Below are positions 1 to 9,320 of a stretch of 64,000 bases of DNA, one piece after another; positions within the stretch are counted from its first letter, which is position 1, and every line of letters starts with the position of its first letter. The stretch comes from Methylococcales symbiont of Hymedesmia sp. n. MRB-2018 (GTDB lineage: Bacteria > Pseudomonadota > Gammaproteobacteria > Methylococcales > Methylomonadaceae): assembly GCA_003666385.1 (NCBI GenBank), contig QPIN01000062.1, forward strand, positions 62,001 to 126,000, given 5' to 3'. The position numbers and the translations under genes are program-made. The notes under the pieces are model-generated. The model worked only from the letters and a program-made list of their open reading frames with translations, was not told the origin of the DNA and made no database searches.

Positions 1-1
1 A

Positions 2-40
2 AACGAACAAAGTAAAGAAGGAACCGAGGAATCAAAATGA
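2..40 (+). CDS. nusA: C-terminal tail of an upstream gene, probably nusA (partial)
   Basis: An open frame enters from the window edge and reads [12 protein letters not shown] followed by TGA at 38-40. The stop overlaps the infB start as ATGA, which indicates translational coupling. A nusA gene directly before infB is the standard order in Gammaproteobacteria, and NusA proteins often end in a Glu-rich tail. Only twelve residues are visible, so the identity rests on position. Confidence 0.55.
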   Translation, partial: NEQSKEGTEESK

Positions 41-2838
41 GTGATAAAACAGTTAAAGAATTAGCGGAAATGGTGAAAATTCCTTTGGATCGCTTTATAG
101 AGCAACTAAAGGAAGCTGGTGTGAACGCTTTGGAACCTGACGATCTTATTGAAGATGATGAGAGAATTAAATTATTATCTCATTTGCGTAAAAGACATGG
201 TAAAAGCGAAACGGAAGAACAAGAGGCACCTAAGAAAATAACGTTAAAGAGACGTAAAGTAACAGAGCTTAAGCAATCTACAGCACCCGGTGTAGCAACA
301 AAAACAGTGAACATTGAGGTGCGTAAAAAGAAGACGTATATCAAACGTAGTGATACAGAAAAAAGCGAAGAGCAAAAAGAAATTGAACGTGCTAAAAAAG
401 CCTTAGAAGAACAGAAGCAACAAATTGCCTCTGAGGAAGAAGATCGTAAAAAGCACGAGGAGAGTATCAGAGAAACGCAAGAAGAAATAAAACGTAAAGA
501 CGCTGTAGAAATAGAAACAGCCGAAAAGGAAGCGATTAAAGTAAAACAGGATATTGCAACAGAACTAACAAAAGAAGTTGTAACAGATCCTAAGCAAAGT
601 GATGGCAACAAAGAAAATATTTCAACGAATAAAAAAGATGACTCAGTAGAGCTAAAAGCGGTTGCTGATGAAGTGAATAATAAAGAAAAAGATATTGCAA
701 CAGCAGAACCTCAGCTTTCAGAAAAAGAACAGAAAGCAAAAAAACTAGAAACAGAAAAGAAAGCACGGTTAGAAGTATCTATAGAAAGAAATGCAGCGAA
801 AGTAAGAAAACAGGCGGAAGCTAAAAAACAGCAAACTTTGCACAAAAAAAAACAAGCAGCATCTGCTGTAGCCAATAGAAATAAAGGAACTGTTTCAGAT
901 AAGCTCGCTACTCCTGCACAAAAAAGAGGACTTGCTCCAGGGAGAGGGCAAGCTATGCCAACAGGTGCAAACAGGAAAGCAAAAAGTAAAAAAGGGAAGC
1001 AAAAAAGAATTCAATTAGCCACTGAGGTGGACGCTAAACATCAGTTTGAAAAACCAGTAGAGGCAATTGTGCATGATGTGATTATTCCTGAAACAGTGGT
1101 CGTTGCGGAATTAGCACAAAAAATGAACATTAAAGCTGGTGAAGTGATCAAGGAATTAATGAAACTAGGCGTCATGGCAACCATTAACCAAATTATTGAT
1201 CAAGAAACAGCGGTTATTTTAGTTGAAGAAATGGGGCATAACCCTGTTCTACAAAGTGATGATAATCTTGAGCAAGAAATGTTGGCTGATATTGTTGATC
1301 TGAAAGAGGCTGATGGCCGTGAAACATCACCTAGAGCACCTATTGTTACTATTATGGGGCATGTCGATCATGGTAAAACATCATTACTGGATTACATCCG
1401 TAAGACTCGTGTAGCATCGGGTGAAGCTGGAGGTATTACCCAGCATATTGGTGCTTACCAAGTTAAAACTGATCATGGCAATGTAACTTTTCTTGATACG
1501 CCTGGACATGCTGCTTTTACAGCCATGCGTGCGCGAGGTGCAGAAGTTACCGATATTGTTATTGTTGTTGTCGCTGCTGATAATGGTGTGATGCCTCAAA
1601 CTAAAGAAGCTGTTGAGCATGCAAGGGCGGCAGGTGTGCCTTTAATTGTAGCTATCAATAAAATGGATAAGCCTGGAGCTGATCCAGATAAAGTGATGCA
1701 AGAAATGTCGGCTTTGGAAGTGGTTTCTGAAGAATGGGGTGGAGATACTCAATTTCTAAGAGTGTCTGCTAAATCAGGGGAAGGCATTGATAAATTAATT
1801 GAAGCATTGATTTTACAAACTGAAATTCTGGAATTACAAGCACCTGTAGAAGGTGCCGCTTCTGGTTTTGTCATAGAATCCAGATTAGATAGAGGACGCG
1901 GTGCTGTGGCCACTATTCTGGTGCAGAAAGGTACCTTGGAGAAAGGCCAAATTGTCTTATGCGGGCATGAGTATGGTCGAATCAGAGCCATGTTTGATGA
2001 AAATGGTAAAGCAATTTCTACTGCTGGGCCGTCGGCACCCGTAGAAATTTTAGGGCTCTCTGGAACGCCTGAAGCAGGTGATGAATTTGTTTTTGCACAA
2101 AATGAAAAAGCGGCAAAAGAATTGGCCGAGCATAGAGAGGAGAGGAAACGATCATTCAAACATGCGAGACAACAAGCGTCTAAATTGGATGAAGTATTCT
2201 CCAGAATGGCAGCGGGTAATACTTCTACATTAAACCTTGTGCTTAAAACAGATGTACAGGGTAGTTTGGAAGCATTAAGAGAATCATTGATTAAATTATC
2301 GAATGATGAAGTAACCGTTAAATGTGTTTATGGTGGCGTAGGGGGTATTAATGAAGGTGACGCTAATCTTGCTTTAGCTTCGGGTGCTATTTTGATGGGT
2401 TTTAATGTAAGAGCCGATGCAACTGCGCGTAAATTAATTCAAGAAAAAGATATTGATTTACATTATTACAGCATTATTTATGAAGCGATAGATGAAGTTA
2501 AAAGAGCCATAAACGGTATGCTGGCACCAGAAATACAGGAAAAAATTGTAGGTCTTGCCGAAGTACGTGATGTCTTTAAATCTCCAAAACTGGGTGCTAT
2601 TGCAGGGTGCATGGTCATTGACGGCTTTGTTAAACGTAATTTACCGATCAGAGTGTTACGCGATAATATAGTGATTTATGAAGGTCAGTTAGAGTCGTTG
2701 CGTCGTTTTAAAGATGATGTCAATGCAGTTAAAATGGGTATGGAATGTGGTATCGGAGTGAAGAATTACAACGATATCAAAAATAGTGACCAAATCGAAG
2801 TATTCGAACGTGTTGAAGTGAAACAAGTTGTGGAATAA
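37..2838 (+). CDS. infB: Translation initiation factor IF-2
   Basis: IF-2 is the GTPase that places initiator fMet-tRNA on the 30S subunit and promotes 50S joining in the cytoplasm. The protein has 933 residues. It shows an IF2_N-like start, a long Lys/Glu/Ala-rich charged linker (about 60-340), a second IF2_N region near 355-405, and the G domain with GHVDHGKT at 441-448, DTPGHAAF and NKMD. Domains II-IV follow to the C-terminus. The start ATG has an AGGAACCGAGGA region upstream and overlaps the preceding stop. The gene runs straight into rbfA through TAATG. The length is usual for a gammaproteobacterial IF-2. Confidence 0.98.
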   Translation: MSDKTVKELAEMVKIPLDRFIEQLKEAGVNALEPDDLIEDDERIKLLSHLRKRHGKSETEEQEAPKKITLKRRKVTELKQSTAPGVATKTVNIEVRKKKTYIKRSDTEKSEEQKEIERAKKALEEQKQQIASEEEDRKKHEESIRETQEEIKRKDAVEIETAEKEAIKVKQDIATELTKEVVTDPKQSDGNKENISTNKKDDSVELKAVADEVNNKEKDIATAEPQLSEKEQKAKKLETEKKARLEVSIERNAAKVRKQAEAKKQQTLHKKKQAASAVANRNKGTVSDKLATPAQKRGLAPGRGQAMPTGANRKAKSKKGKQKRIQLATEVDAKHQFEKPVEAIVHDVIIPETVVVAELAQKMNIKAGEVIKELMKLGVMATINQIIDQETAVILVEEMGHNPVLQSDDNLEQEMLADIVDLKEADGRETSPRAPIVTIMGHVDHGKTSLLDYIRKTRVASGEAGGITQHIGAYQVKTDHGNVTFLDTPGHAAFTAMRARGAEVTDIVIVVVAADNGVMPQTKEAVEHARAAGVPLIVAINKMDKPGADPDKVMQEMSALEVVSEEWGGDTQFLRVSAKSGEGIDKLIEALILQTEILELQAPVEGAASGFVIESRLDRGRGAVATILVQKGTLEKGQIVLCGHEYGRIRAMFDENGKAISTAGPSAPVEILGLSGTPEAGDEFVFAQNEKAAKELAEHREERKRSFKHARQQASKLDEVFSRMAAGNTSTLNLVLKTDVQGSLEALRESLIKLSNDEVTVKCVYGGVGGINEGDANLALASGAILMGFNVRADATARKLIQEKDIDLHYYSIIYEAIDEVKRAINGMLAPEIQEKIVGLAEVRDVFKSPKLGAIAGCMVIDGFVKRNLPIRVLRDNIVIYEGQLESLRRFKDDVNAVKMGMECGIGVKNYNDIKNSDQIEVFERVEVKQVVE

Positions 2839-3179
2839 TGGCTAACGAGTATGGGCGTAGTGAACGTGTCTCTTCGCAAATGCAAAAGGAATTGGCTTAT
2901 GTTTTACAACGGGGAACCCATGATCCTCGCTTAGGCTTTATAACAATCAATGAAGTGCTTGTCTCCAAAGATCTTGCTGTAGCTAAAATATATATTACTG
3001 TGTTAAATAGTGATCAGCAAAGCAAGCAGGAGAATGTTAGGGTATTGAATGAATTAGCACCTAGCATACGTCATCAAGTTGCAAAAAGAATGCGCTTAAG
3101 ACATATTTCAGAATTCAGGTTTTATTATGATGATTCCTTTGATACGGGAATGAGAATAGCCGAGCTACTTGATGAATAA
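2838..3179 (+). CDS. rbfA: 30S ribosome-binding factor A
   Basis: RbfA helps mature the 5' end of 16S rRNA and is needed for late 30S assembly, especially in the cold. The 113-residue protein is a single type-II KH-like domain. Family signatures are RVSSQMQKELAYVLQ near the start, DPRLGFITINEVLVSKDL, and the closing RLRHISEFRFYYDDSFDTG. The start codon shares one base with the infB stop (TAATG), so the two are translationally coupled. The next gene in the usual order, truB, is present only as remnants. Confidence 0.97.
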   Translation: MANEYGRSERVSSQMQKELAYVLQRGTHDPRLGFITINEVLVSKDLAVAKIYITVLNSDQQSKQENVRVLNELAPSIRHQVAKRMRLRHISEFRFYYDDSFDTGMRIAELLDE

Positions 3180-3195
3180 ATAGACGGAGTTATTG

Positions 3196-3500
3196 TTGTC
3201 GAAAAGAAAATACAGAGGTAATATCCGTGGCATTAAACTGCTGGATAAAACGATTAGACGTGTCATCCAATCAAGCTTTATAGGAAGCGAGACGAGTATT
3301 TAATGCCAATAAAGCAAACCATATAGAAAGGTTTAGACCCTATGGCAACAGCCTTATTGCCTTTATGTTTTGGTGAGGTGACTAAGGTATTAGCGATGAT
3401 GCTGGATGATAATAAACATTATCAAAACGCCAAAAAACCAATGTATCATTCAGACAACACCAATTAGCCGATTATAATGCTTACACTCTATTTGGCATAG
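3196..3500 (+). pseudogene. truB: truB pseudogene, N-terminal remnant
   Basis: Directly after rbfA a GGAG site and a TTG start open a frame reading LSKRKYRGNIRGIKLLDKT, which matches the N-terminus of tRNA pseudouridine-55 synthase. The frame then shifts to SSNQAL, hits TAG, continues as EARRVFNANKA, shifts again and reads DPMATALLPLCFGEVTKVLA. That segment contains the LDPxATGLLP region around the catalytic Asp of TruB. At least two frameshifts and one nonsense codon destroy the gene. The similarity ends where the inserted glycosyltransferase gene begins at 3505. The other end of truB lies at about 4508-4731. Confidence 0.85.
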
Positions 3501-3504
3501 ACCC

Positions 3505-4419
3505 ATGAAAATTTTAAAAAAATTATGTTTTTTTGTAAATATTTTGTCAGCAAAAATTATTCCTCAAAAGTCAAAAGTGTTGCTTCATATTTTTGGAAAA
3601 AAACTATCCAATAAACCTTCAAAAGAAAAACAGAGCTACTTGTTTTATTATGGTGCCTGGCAGAAAGCAGGTATTTCTCATTTAACCTCTAATTTATCAC
3701 ATTCCATAAGAGAGAGTATTGTGCTCGGCAGAACATTGGTAATAACCAAACCAGTGTTAAACCCAAAACATAATAATGTGATTGTCATAAACACTTCATG
3801 GCACAAATATTACGATATGCAAACCACTTTACAAAAAGCAGGTGGCAGTTATATAGACTATGAATATTTCATCAAAAAACAATTTGCTAAAGATGAAGTA
3901 TTATTAGCAGGTGGCAGACAAAATATCAGTAAAGCACAAAACCAGCGTTACAAAGTCATTATTAGAAAAGTTCAAGGAGTAGGTCTATTTAGAAAAGATC
4001 TGTACCCAGTGCCACCTATGACTATTGAAAAATATTATAGCAAAATTATTGTTTGTGAAGCGCAAAAGGTATTAGAGAAATTACCTCAAGATTATTGTGC
4101 TATCCATATTCGCCGTGGTGATTTCCTGCAAATATATCCCAAACTGAAACAGCAAACATCGCCACTAGGGATACTCAAGATATTAAAAAAATACAACTCT
4201 AAGAAACTCCCCGTTTTTCTAATGACTAATGAACCTGATAAAGAATTTTACAAAAATTTAGCATCCGAATTTCAAATTTATTACTATTACCATTTTGATA
4301 ATCTTTCACAACTCAGCCAACAAAAAGATAATTACCAGTTATTCTGTGTAGAAAAATTTATTTTTCAAAGAGCAGCCATCCAAATCGATAAAAAACTAAT
4401 CATGCAAGAGCCTCACTAA
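3505..4419 (+). CDS. Putative glycosyltransferase with HxRRGD motif (fucosyltransferase-like)
   Basis: This 304-residue protein has the motif IHIRRGDF at about 206-213, typical of GT11 alpha-1,2-fucosyltransferases and protein O-fucosyltransferases, where this Arg-rich loop binds the GDP-sugar. The N-terminal part includes FYYGAWQKAG and a region resembling the acceptor-side half of such enzymes. A cell-surface glycan or exopolysaccharide role is likely but the acceptor is unknown. The gene stands alone and lies between the two halves of a broken truB gene, so it is an insertion. The family assignment rests on the motif and general fold features, not on a search. Confidence 0.6.
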   Translation: MKILKKLCFFVNILSAKIIPQKSKVLLHIFGKKLSNKPSKEKQSYLFYYGAWQKAGISHLTSNLSHSIRESIVLGRTLVITKPVLNPKHNNVIVINTSWHKYYDMQTTLQKAGGSYIDYEYFIKKQFAKDEVLLAGGRQNISKAQNQRYKVIIRKVQGVGLFRKDLYPVPPMTIEKYYSKIIVCEAQKVLEKLPQDYCAIHIRRGDFLQIYPKLKQQTSPLGILKILKKYNSKKLPVFLMTNEPDKEFYKNLASEFQIYYYYHFDNLSQLSQQKDNYQLFCVEKFIFQRAAIQIDKKLIMQEPH

Positions 4420-4507
4420 ATATGTTTAAATGTGCTAAATTTATTTATATACAGATGCAAAAACCCCAGCAATAGTTAGCAATACTGTGTTGATTTTTTT
4501 ACAAAAA

Positions 4508-4731
4508 GATACTCAAGAGCAATTACAACAAATGAATATTGACGAGTTGAATGGTGCATTGCTCAATGTGGATAAACCTCTACTTCTCATGGCATGGTGA
4601 GAATGTATAGTAAACAAGCTTTTTTAGGTTTAAGTGAATTACTATTAGATGGTAGACTAGTGCGAAAAAAATATTTAATCTGGATAGAGGTCCCCTCAAG
4701 TATTCAGAGTATGAAGTCTGTGTTTAACTAA
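4508..4731 (+). pseudogene. truB: truB pseudogene, C-terminal remnant
   Basis: Reading 4508 onward gives DTQEQLQQMNIDELNGALL, which resembles the central TruB segment ending in the LLPVD region. It stops at TGA (4598-4600). In the next frame, 4603-4731 reads MYSKQAFLGLSELLLDGRL and then VRKKYLI before a short tail and TAA. This matches the TruB C-terminal fold ending in GLGEV-DGRL-PKRL. The piece is therefore the far end of the gene whose start is at 3196, with the catalytic middle replaced by the gene at 3505-4419. The bases at 4420-4507 hold nothing else recognisable. Confidence 0.75.
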
Positions 4732-4841
4732 TTTGTTAGTTGATACAACAAACATAGTATTCTACGCCCTATTGTGGAAGCTATGTCATCATGTAAGCCA
4801 GTGTCTTGGTTTATTAATTTAATTAATCTATAGGGATTAAA

Positions 4842-5111
4842 ATGCCATTTACAGCAGAACAGAAAAAAACAGTTGTTGAAGAATATCGTTTATCTGATAC
4901 GGATACTGGTTCACCCGAAGTGCAAGTTGCCTTATTAACGGCACACATTTCACATTTAACACCACATTTTGCAGAACATAAAAAAGATAACCACTCTCGA
5001 CGTGGTTTGTTGCGTATGGTAAATCAGCGTCGTAAATTGCTGGATTACTTGAAAAAGAAAGATGTGGCCCGTTACCGTTCATTAATTGAGCGTTTGGGAC
5101 TGCGTAAGTAA
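4842..5111 (+). CDS. rpsO: 30S ribosomal protein S15
   Basis: S15 binds the central domain of 16S rRNA and makes a bridge to the 50S subunit. The 89-residue length is exact for the family. Hallmarks are [21 protein letters not shown], with the key DTGSPEVQ stretch near 21-28, and [20 protein letters not shown]. The start follows a TAGGGATTAAA leader. The gene is the first member of the usual rpsO-pnp pair but is separated from pnp here by a terminator and two repeats. Confidence 0.98.
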   Translation: MPFTAEQKKTVVEEYRLSDTDTGSPEVQVALLTAHISHLTPHFAEHKKDNHSRRGLLRMVNQRRKLLDYLKKKDVARYRSLIERLGLRK

Positions 5112-5115
5112 TAAG

Positions 5116-5156
5116 AAATAAGGTACTTAATTTAAGATTATGCACCTTATTTTTTG
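5116..5156 (+). terminator. Rho-independent terminator after rpsO
   Basis: The arms AAATAAGGTAC (5116-5126) and GCACCTTATTT (5142-5152) pair with one mismatch and run into a T-rich tract. The position, five bases after the rpsO stop, fits a terminator or attenuator between rpsO and pnp. Confidence 0.7.
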
Positions 5157-5167
5157 TTAGAATAATT

Positions 5168-5309
5168 GTAACTACTCAGCGTACTCCGTAACTGCTTAGA
5201 TTGCCCTCTCTTTTGTTCAAGAGCAAGGCGAAAGCGCGGAGTTTACAGGTGTAAATGCGCACTTTCAACGCGGCTATTGGACAAAATAGAGGGTAAACTG
5301 AGTAGTTAC
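5168..5309 (+). repeat. Dispersed MITE-like repeat, family A, complete copy (A1)
   Basis: The 142-bp element begins GTAACTACTCAG and ends with the inverse CTGAGTAGTTAC. It is flanked on both sides by the same eight bases, GAATAATT (5160-5167 and 5310-5317), as expected for a transposition target duplication. The interior has no coding capacity. Related copies lie at 24872-24985, 27640-27781 and 54187-54233, with a right end near 41709-41720. A non-autonomous element mobilised by an IS elsewhere is the simplest reading. Confidence 0.8.
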
Positions 5310-5358
5310 GAATAATTTTCAAATATGAAGACATAGGGTCTTCATATTTATAACCTTA

Positions 5359-5498
5359 GAGACCTCGGCATAACTCTGGACGGATAAAAAAAGTAATAGA
5401 ATTTTTCAGGTTTTAGTCAAAATACAAGTGTAATAGTGAGCTATTGCGCGTTATTTTGGCTGACCTTTTTTATCCGTTCAGAGTTATGCTGAGTTCTC
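5359..5498 (+). repeat. Dispersed MITE-like repeat, family B, copy B1, just upstream of pnp
   Basis: The 140-bp element has terminal inverted repeats of about 33 bp starting GAGACCTCGGCATAACTCTG, so its transcript could fold into one long hairpin. The flanks share CTTA. It ends 22 bp before the pnp start codon and lies in the same orientation to its downstream gene as the other full copies at 29348-29488 and 46801-46941. It occupies the place where the pnp leader hairpin cleaved by RNase III lies in E. coli. A regulatory role is inference. Confidence 0.8.
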
Positions 5499-5520
5499 CT
5501 TAATGTTAAGGACTTAAATA

Positions 5521-7602
5521 GTGACTCCTATCAGGAAAGAATTTAAATACGGCGATCATCTTGTAACTATGGAAACAGGAGAAATTGCTCGTCAGACCAG
5601 TGGTACAGTATTAATTGATGTTGAAGGAACTTCAATATTAGTGGCTGTTGTCGGTAAAAAAGAATCAAAAGGGGGTGACTTTTTCCCTTTAACCGTAAAC
5701 TATCAAGAAAAAGCTTACGCTGCGGGTAAAATACCTGGCGGATTCTTTAAGCGTGAAGGTCGCCCGACAGAAAAAGAAACGTTAATTTGTCGCTTAATAG
5801 ACAGACCTATTCGTCCTTTATTTCCTGATGGATATACTAATGAAGTACAAATTATTGCAACCGTTATTTCATTAAACCCGGAGATTGATACACAAATCCC
5901 AGCATTGATTGGTGCTTCTGCTGCATTAGCTATATCTGGTTTACCTTTTAATGGCCCGATTGCTGCGGCTTGTGTTGGCTATAAAGATGGTGAATACCTA
6001 TTAAATCCAAATGCTACAGAGATAAAAGAGTCTCAGTTAGAATTGGTTGTTGCCGGTACAGATCAAGCTGTATTGATGGTTGAGTCAGAAGCGGATTTAT
6101 TATCTGAAGAAGTCATGCTAGATGCGGTATTGTTTGGTCACGAGCAAATGCAATGCGCAATTACGGCTATCAAAGAATTTGCTGCGGAAGTTGCAACACC
6201 TGCAATGGAATGGACTGCACCAGAAACAGATGAAACTTTGTCTGCTTTAGTTAAAGCAGAACTTGAGTCAGGTATTAAAGCCGCTTATAAAATTGCTAAA
6301 AAATTAGATAGACAAGATACTTTGTCTGATTTGAGAACAGCTTGTGTAGAAAAGTTAAACGCTGATGAACAATATGCAGAAAGCGATATCAGAGACATTA
6401 TTGAGCATCTAGAAAAAACAATTGTTCGTAACTCAATTTTAGAAGAAAAAGTACGGATTGATGGTCGTAACCTTGATACAGTAAGACCTATCAGCGTTAA
6501 AACAGGTTTATTAAAAAGAACACATGGTTCTGCGTTGTTTACTAGAGGCGAGACGCAAGCAATTGTAGTCGCAACTTTAGGCACAGAACGTGATGCACAA
6601 ATTATTGATGCACTCGCTGGCGAATATAAAGAACCATTTATGTTGCATTACAATTTCCCTCCATATTGTGTGGGTGAAACGGGTTTCGTAGGTTCTCCAA
6701 AACGTCGTGAAATAGGACATGGTCGTTTAGCTAAACGTGGTATTGCAGCGGTAGTACCTAGCTTAGAAGAATTTCCCTATGTGATTCGTATTGTTTCTGA
6801 AATCACTGAGTCAAATGGCTCAAGTTCTATGGCTTCGGTTTGTGGTAGTAGTCTTGCCTTAATGGATGCTGGTGTACCGCTTAAAGCACCCGTTGCAGGT
6901 ATTGCTATGGGCTTAATCAAAGAAGGCGATGAGTTCGCTGTACTTTCTGATATTTTAGGTGATGAAGATCATTTAGGGGATATGGATTTTAAAGTGGCTG
7001 GTTCTGAAAATGGAATCACAGCTTTACAAATGGATATCAAGATTGACGGCATTACCGCTGAAATTATGAGAGCCGCTTTGGAACAAGCTAAACAAGGTCG
7101 ATTGTTTATCTTAAGTGAAATGAACAAGTCATTATCTTCAACACGCGAAAAAATGTCAGATTTTGCTCCTCGTATTATTACTATTAAAATTGATCCTAGC
7201 AAAATTCGCGAAGTGATTGGTAAAGGTGGTGCAACTATTCGTGGTATTACTGAACAAACGGGGGCTAGCATTGATTTAACTGATGATGGTATTGTGAAAA
7301 TTGCCTCAGTTGATAGAGCGGCAGGTGAAGAAGCTAAGCGTATTGTTGAAGAAATTACCGCTGAAGTTGAAGTCGGTAAAATCTACGAAGGTAAAGTTGC
7401 CAGATTGATGGACTTTGGTGCTTTTGTAACCATATTACCTGGTAAAGATGGCTTGGTTCATATTTCTCAGATTTCAGAAGAACGTGTTGAAAAAGTCAGT
7501 GATAAATTATCTGAAGGTGACGTAGTTAAAGTCAAAGTGCTTGAAATTGATCGTCAAGGTCGCGTGAGATTGAGTATAAAAGAAGTGGGTAAAGAAGACT
7601 AA
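5521..7602 (+). CDS. pnp: Polyribonucleotide nucleotidyltransferase (PNPase)
   Basis: PNPase degrades RNA 3' to 5' by phosphorolysis and is a core part of the degradosome with RNase E. The 693-residue protein has two RNase PH domains. The first covers the [20 protein letters not shown] region and the second contains [12 protein letters not shown] and [16 protein letters not shown] domain follows near 555-610 ([11 protein letters not shown]), then an S1 domain at about 620-690. The start is GTG, preceded by AAGGA in the 22 bases after repeat B1. The length is normal. Confidence 0.97.
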   Translation: MTPIRKEFKYGDHLVTMETGEIARQTSGTVLIDVEGTSILVAVVGKKESKGGDFFPLTVNYQEKAYAAGKIPGGFFKREGRPTEKETLICRLIDRPIRPLFPDGYTNEVQIIATVISLNPEIDTQIPALIGASAALAISGLPFNGPIAAACVGYKDGEYLLNPNATEIKESQLELVVAGTDQAVLMVESEADLLSEEVMLDAVLFGHEQMQCAITAIKEFAAEVATPAMEWTAPETDETLSALVKAELESGIKAAYKIAKKLDRQDTLSDLRTACVEKLNADEQYAESDIRDIIEHLEKTIVRNSILEEKVRIDGRNLDTVRPISVKTGLLKRTHGSALFTRGETQAIVVATLGTERDAQIIDALAGEYKEPFMLHYNFPPYCVGETGFVGSPKRREIGHGRLAKRGIAAVVPSLEEFPYVIRIVSEITESNGSSSMASVCGSSLALMDAGVPLKAPVAGIAMGLIKEGDEFAVLSDILGDEDHLGDMDFKVAGSENGITALQMDIKIDGITAEIMRAALEQAKQGRLFILSEMNKSLSSTREKMSDFAPRIITIKIDPSKIREVIGKGGATIRGITEQTGASIDLTDDGIVKIASVDRAAGEEAKRIVEEITAEVEVGKIYEGKVARLMDFGAFVTILPGKDGLVHISQISEERVEKVSDKLSEGDVVKVKVLEIDRQGRVRLSIKEVGKED

Positions 7603-7617
7603 GTTCTTTTTACCAAC

Positions 7618-7648
7618 ATAAAAAAAGGCCGCAAGGCCTTTTTTTATG
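7618..7648 (+). terminator. Rho-independent terminator after pnp
   Basis: A near-perfect hairpin, AAAAAAGGCC-GCAA-GGCCTTTTTT, lies 16 bases after the pnp stop. It has A and T tracts on both sides, so it could work in both directions. Confidence 0.9.
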
Positions 7649-7762
7649 TTCGAAGAAAAATGGAAGCGATTTTGTAATATCAATCGCCTCCGATTTTTCA
7701 TTACTGTGAATACTTTTGAAACGATTTTTACAAATCACCTTAGCTGAAATGAGTGGTTCAAT

Positions 7763-8419
7763 ATGTTTTCAAAACAAGTTTTTAATCAAGAGTGTAAAGC
7801 CTGTACCAGACTAGATAATTTCTTATGTGAAGTTAAACAAAAACACCCTGATTACCATGCGCGCCCTGTAGCGCCTTTTGGAGATTGCAATGCGCAACTT
7901 TTAATCGTGGGGTTAGCGCCTGGTATGCACGGGGCAAATGCAACGGGTCGGCCATTTACGGGTGATTATGCGGGACTACTTTTGTATGAAGCATTATTTG
8001 AATTTGGCTATAGTAATAAAAAATATTCTGAAGCATTAGATGATGGGCTAATATTAAAAAACTGTAGGATAACAAATGCTGTCAAATGTTTACCACCACA
8101 AAATAGGCCAACAGGAACAGAAATTAATAGCTGTAATTATTTTCTAGCTGAAGAAATAAAAATACTTCCACAGAATGCAGTGATTATGGCTTTAGGCACT
8201 ATTGCTCATCAAGCCGTATTAAAAGCCTACGGATTAAAACTAAATACCGCTAAATTTGGGCACAACAAACAACATCAATTGCCAGATGGTAGAGTACTGG
8301 TGAGTTCATATCATTGTAGTCGTTACAATGTACAAACTAAACGATTAACGAGAGAGATGTTTGCAGATGTTTTTAAAACGATAGCTAGTTTAATGAGTGG
8401 CGAGTTCAACAGCTCGTAA
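7763..8419 (+). CDS. Uracil-DNA glycosylase, family 5 (UDGb)-like
   Basis: Family 5 UDGs are iron-sulfur glycosylases that remove uracil and some other deaminated bases from DNA. The 218-residue protein has motif A as GLAPGMHGANATGRPFTGD (50-68) and motif B as YHCSRYN (183-189), a variant of HPSxxN with His184. Cys11, Cys14, Cys109 and Cys124 fit the four ligands of a [4Fe-4S] cluster. Motif A lacks the polar Asp of family 1 enzymes, as usual for UDGb. The gene stands alone after the pnp terminator. Family 4 is a less likely alternative. Confidence 0.85.
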   Translation: MFSKQVFNQECKACTRLDNFLCEVKQKHPDYHARPVAPFGDCNAQLLIVGLAPGMHGANATGRPFTGDYAGLLLYEALFEFGYSNKKYSEALDDGLILKNCRITNAVKCLPPQNRPTGTEINSCNYFLAEEIKILPQNAVIMALGTIAHQAVLKAYGLKLNTAKFGHNKQHQLPDGRVLVSSYHCSRYNVQTKRLTREMFADVFKTIASLMSGEFNSS

Positions 8420-8493
8420 GTGAAAATTTTTGGAGAGTGTCGCAGATGACACAGTAAATTAAAAAAACAAACAGTGCAGTACAAATCGTTTGA

Positions 8494-9219
8494 TCATTGC
8501 CATTGTGTTATATCATTTATTTTTGAAAATGGTATTAGGCTGAATTCAAATTTATCTGTCGTTTTTAATACCACAGCACAGATGTCTTCATCATTTAGTT
8601 TGACATCAATGATTGACCAATCTTCTGGCTGCCCATAAGCAAGAGGAATACTTATAAAACCAGATTGCTTATTTGAGTCAACTACACATTGATTTAAACC
8701 TAGTGCAATACCGCGCCCTACGGCTTTGACAAAGGCTTCTTTCCTAACCCAAAACCAGTAAAACATATATGTTTGTTGCCCTACAGCCAAGGATGACCAA
8801 AAATTCGACTCTATTTCTGAAAAACACTTTTTGACTATGCCCGACATATTTTTTCTATCTTTGCATAATTCAATATCTATGCCTAATTCATCAATATTAC
8901 TGACCGCAATGACAAACTTATTTTCCTTGTGTGACAAATTAAAATAAATATCACAATCCTGTTTAATATATGGCTTTCCATATTCTGTATGCTCAAGAAC
9001 AAGTGTTTGAGGGTCAATTTGCAAATAGACCGCTAAAATCCTCTTCAACCTAGCTCTGGTTTTTATGAATTTTTTTTGTAATAACTGCTGTGTAAAAGTA
9101 TCTGCTTTCTCTCTTTCCTGTGTATTGAGATATGAACAATAATATTCATCGCTATAAGGTTCATCTTCCTTAGCCAATAAAATATCGCCATACCATACAT
9201 CAACAAATTTAGAAGTCAT
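8494..9219 (-). CDS. 4'-phosphopantetheinyl transferase, Sfp type
   Basis: The enzyme moves phosphopantetheine from CoA to a Ser of carrier proteins, turning apo-ACP or peptide carriers into active forms. The 241-residue protein has FNLSHKEN (93-100), the Mg2+-binding GIDIE (113-117) and the FWVRKEAFVKA helix (156-166). These are the three signature blocks of the two-domain Sfp/EntD group. No polyketide or peptide synthase lies nearby. Its substrate could be a fatty-acid-type ACP elsewhere in the genome. Confidence 0.9.
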   Translation of the reverse strand: MTSKFVDVWYGDILLAKEDEPYSDEYYCSYLNTQEREKADTFTQQLLQKKFIKTRARLKRILAVYLQIDPQTLVLEHTEYGKPYIKQDCDIYFNLSHKENKFVIAVSNIDELGIDIELCKDRKNMSGIVKKCFSEIESNFWSSLAVGQQTYMFYWFWVRKEAFVKAVGRGIALGLNQCVVDSNKQSGFISIPLAYGQPEDWSIIDVKLNDEDICAVVLKTTDKFEFSLIPFSKINDITQWQ

Positions 9220-9320
9220 GGGAATACTAGAGTAATACGTAATATTATTTAAGAGAGAATATGTTCATATTTGTATTCCAAGTACTCATTTCAGTAGTAG
9301 TACTATACTTAGGTACTTAC

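Noticed and set aside
180-611. Minus-strand frame of 143 codons inside infB
   Set aside because: It is opposite the Lys/Glu-rich linker of IF-2, whose composition yields long Ser/Phe-rich antisense frames.
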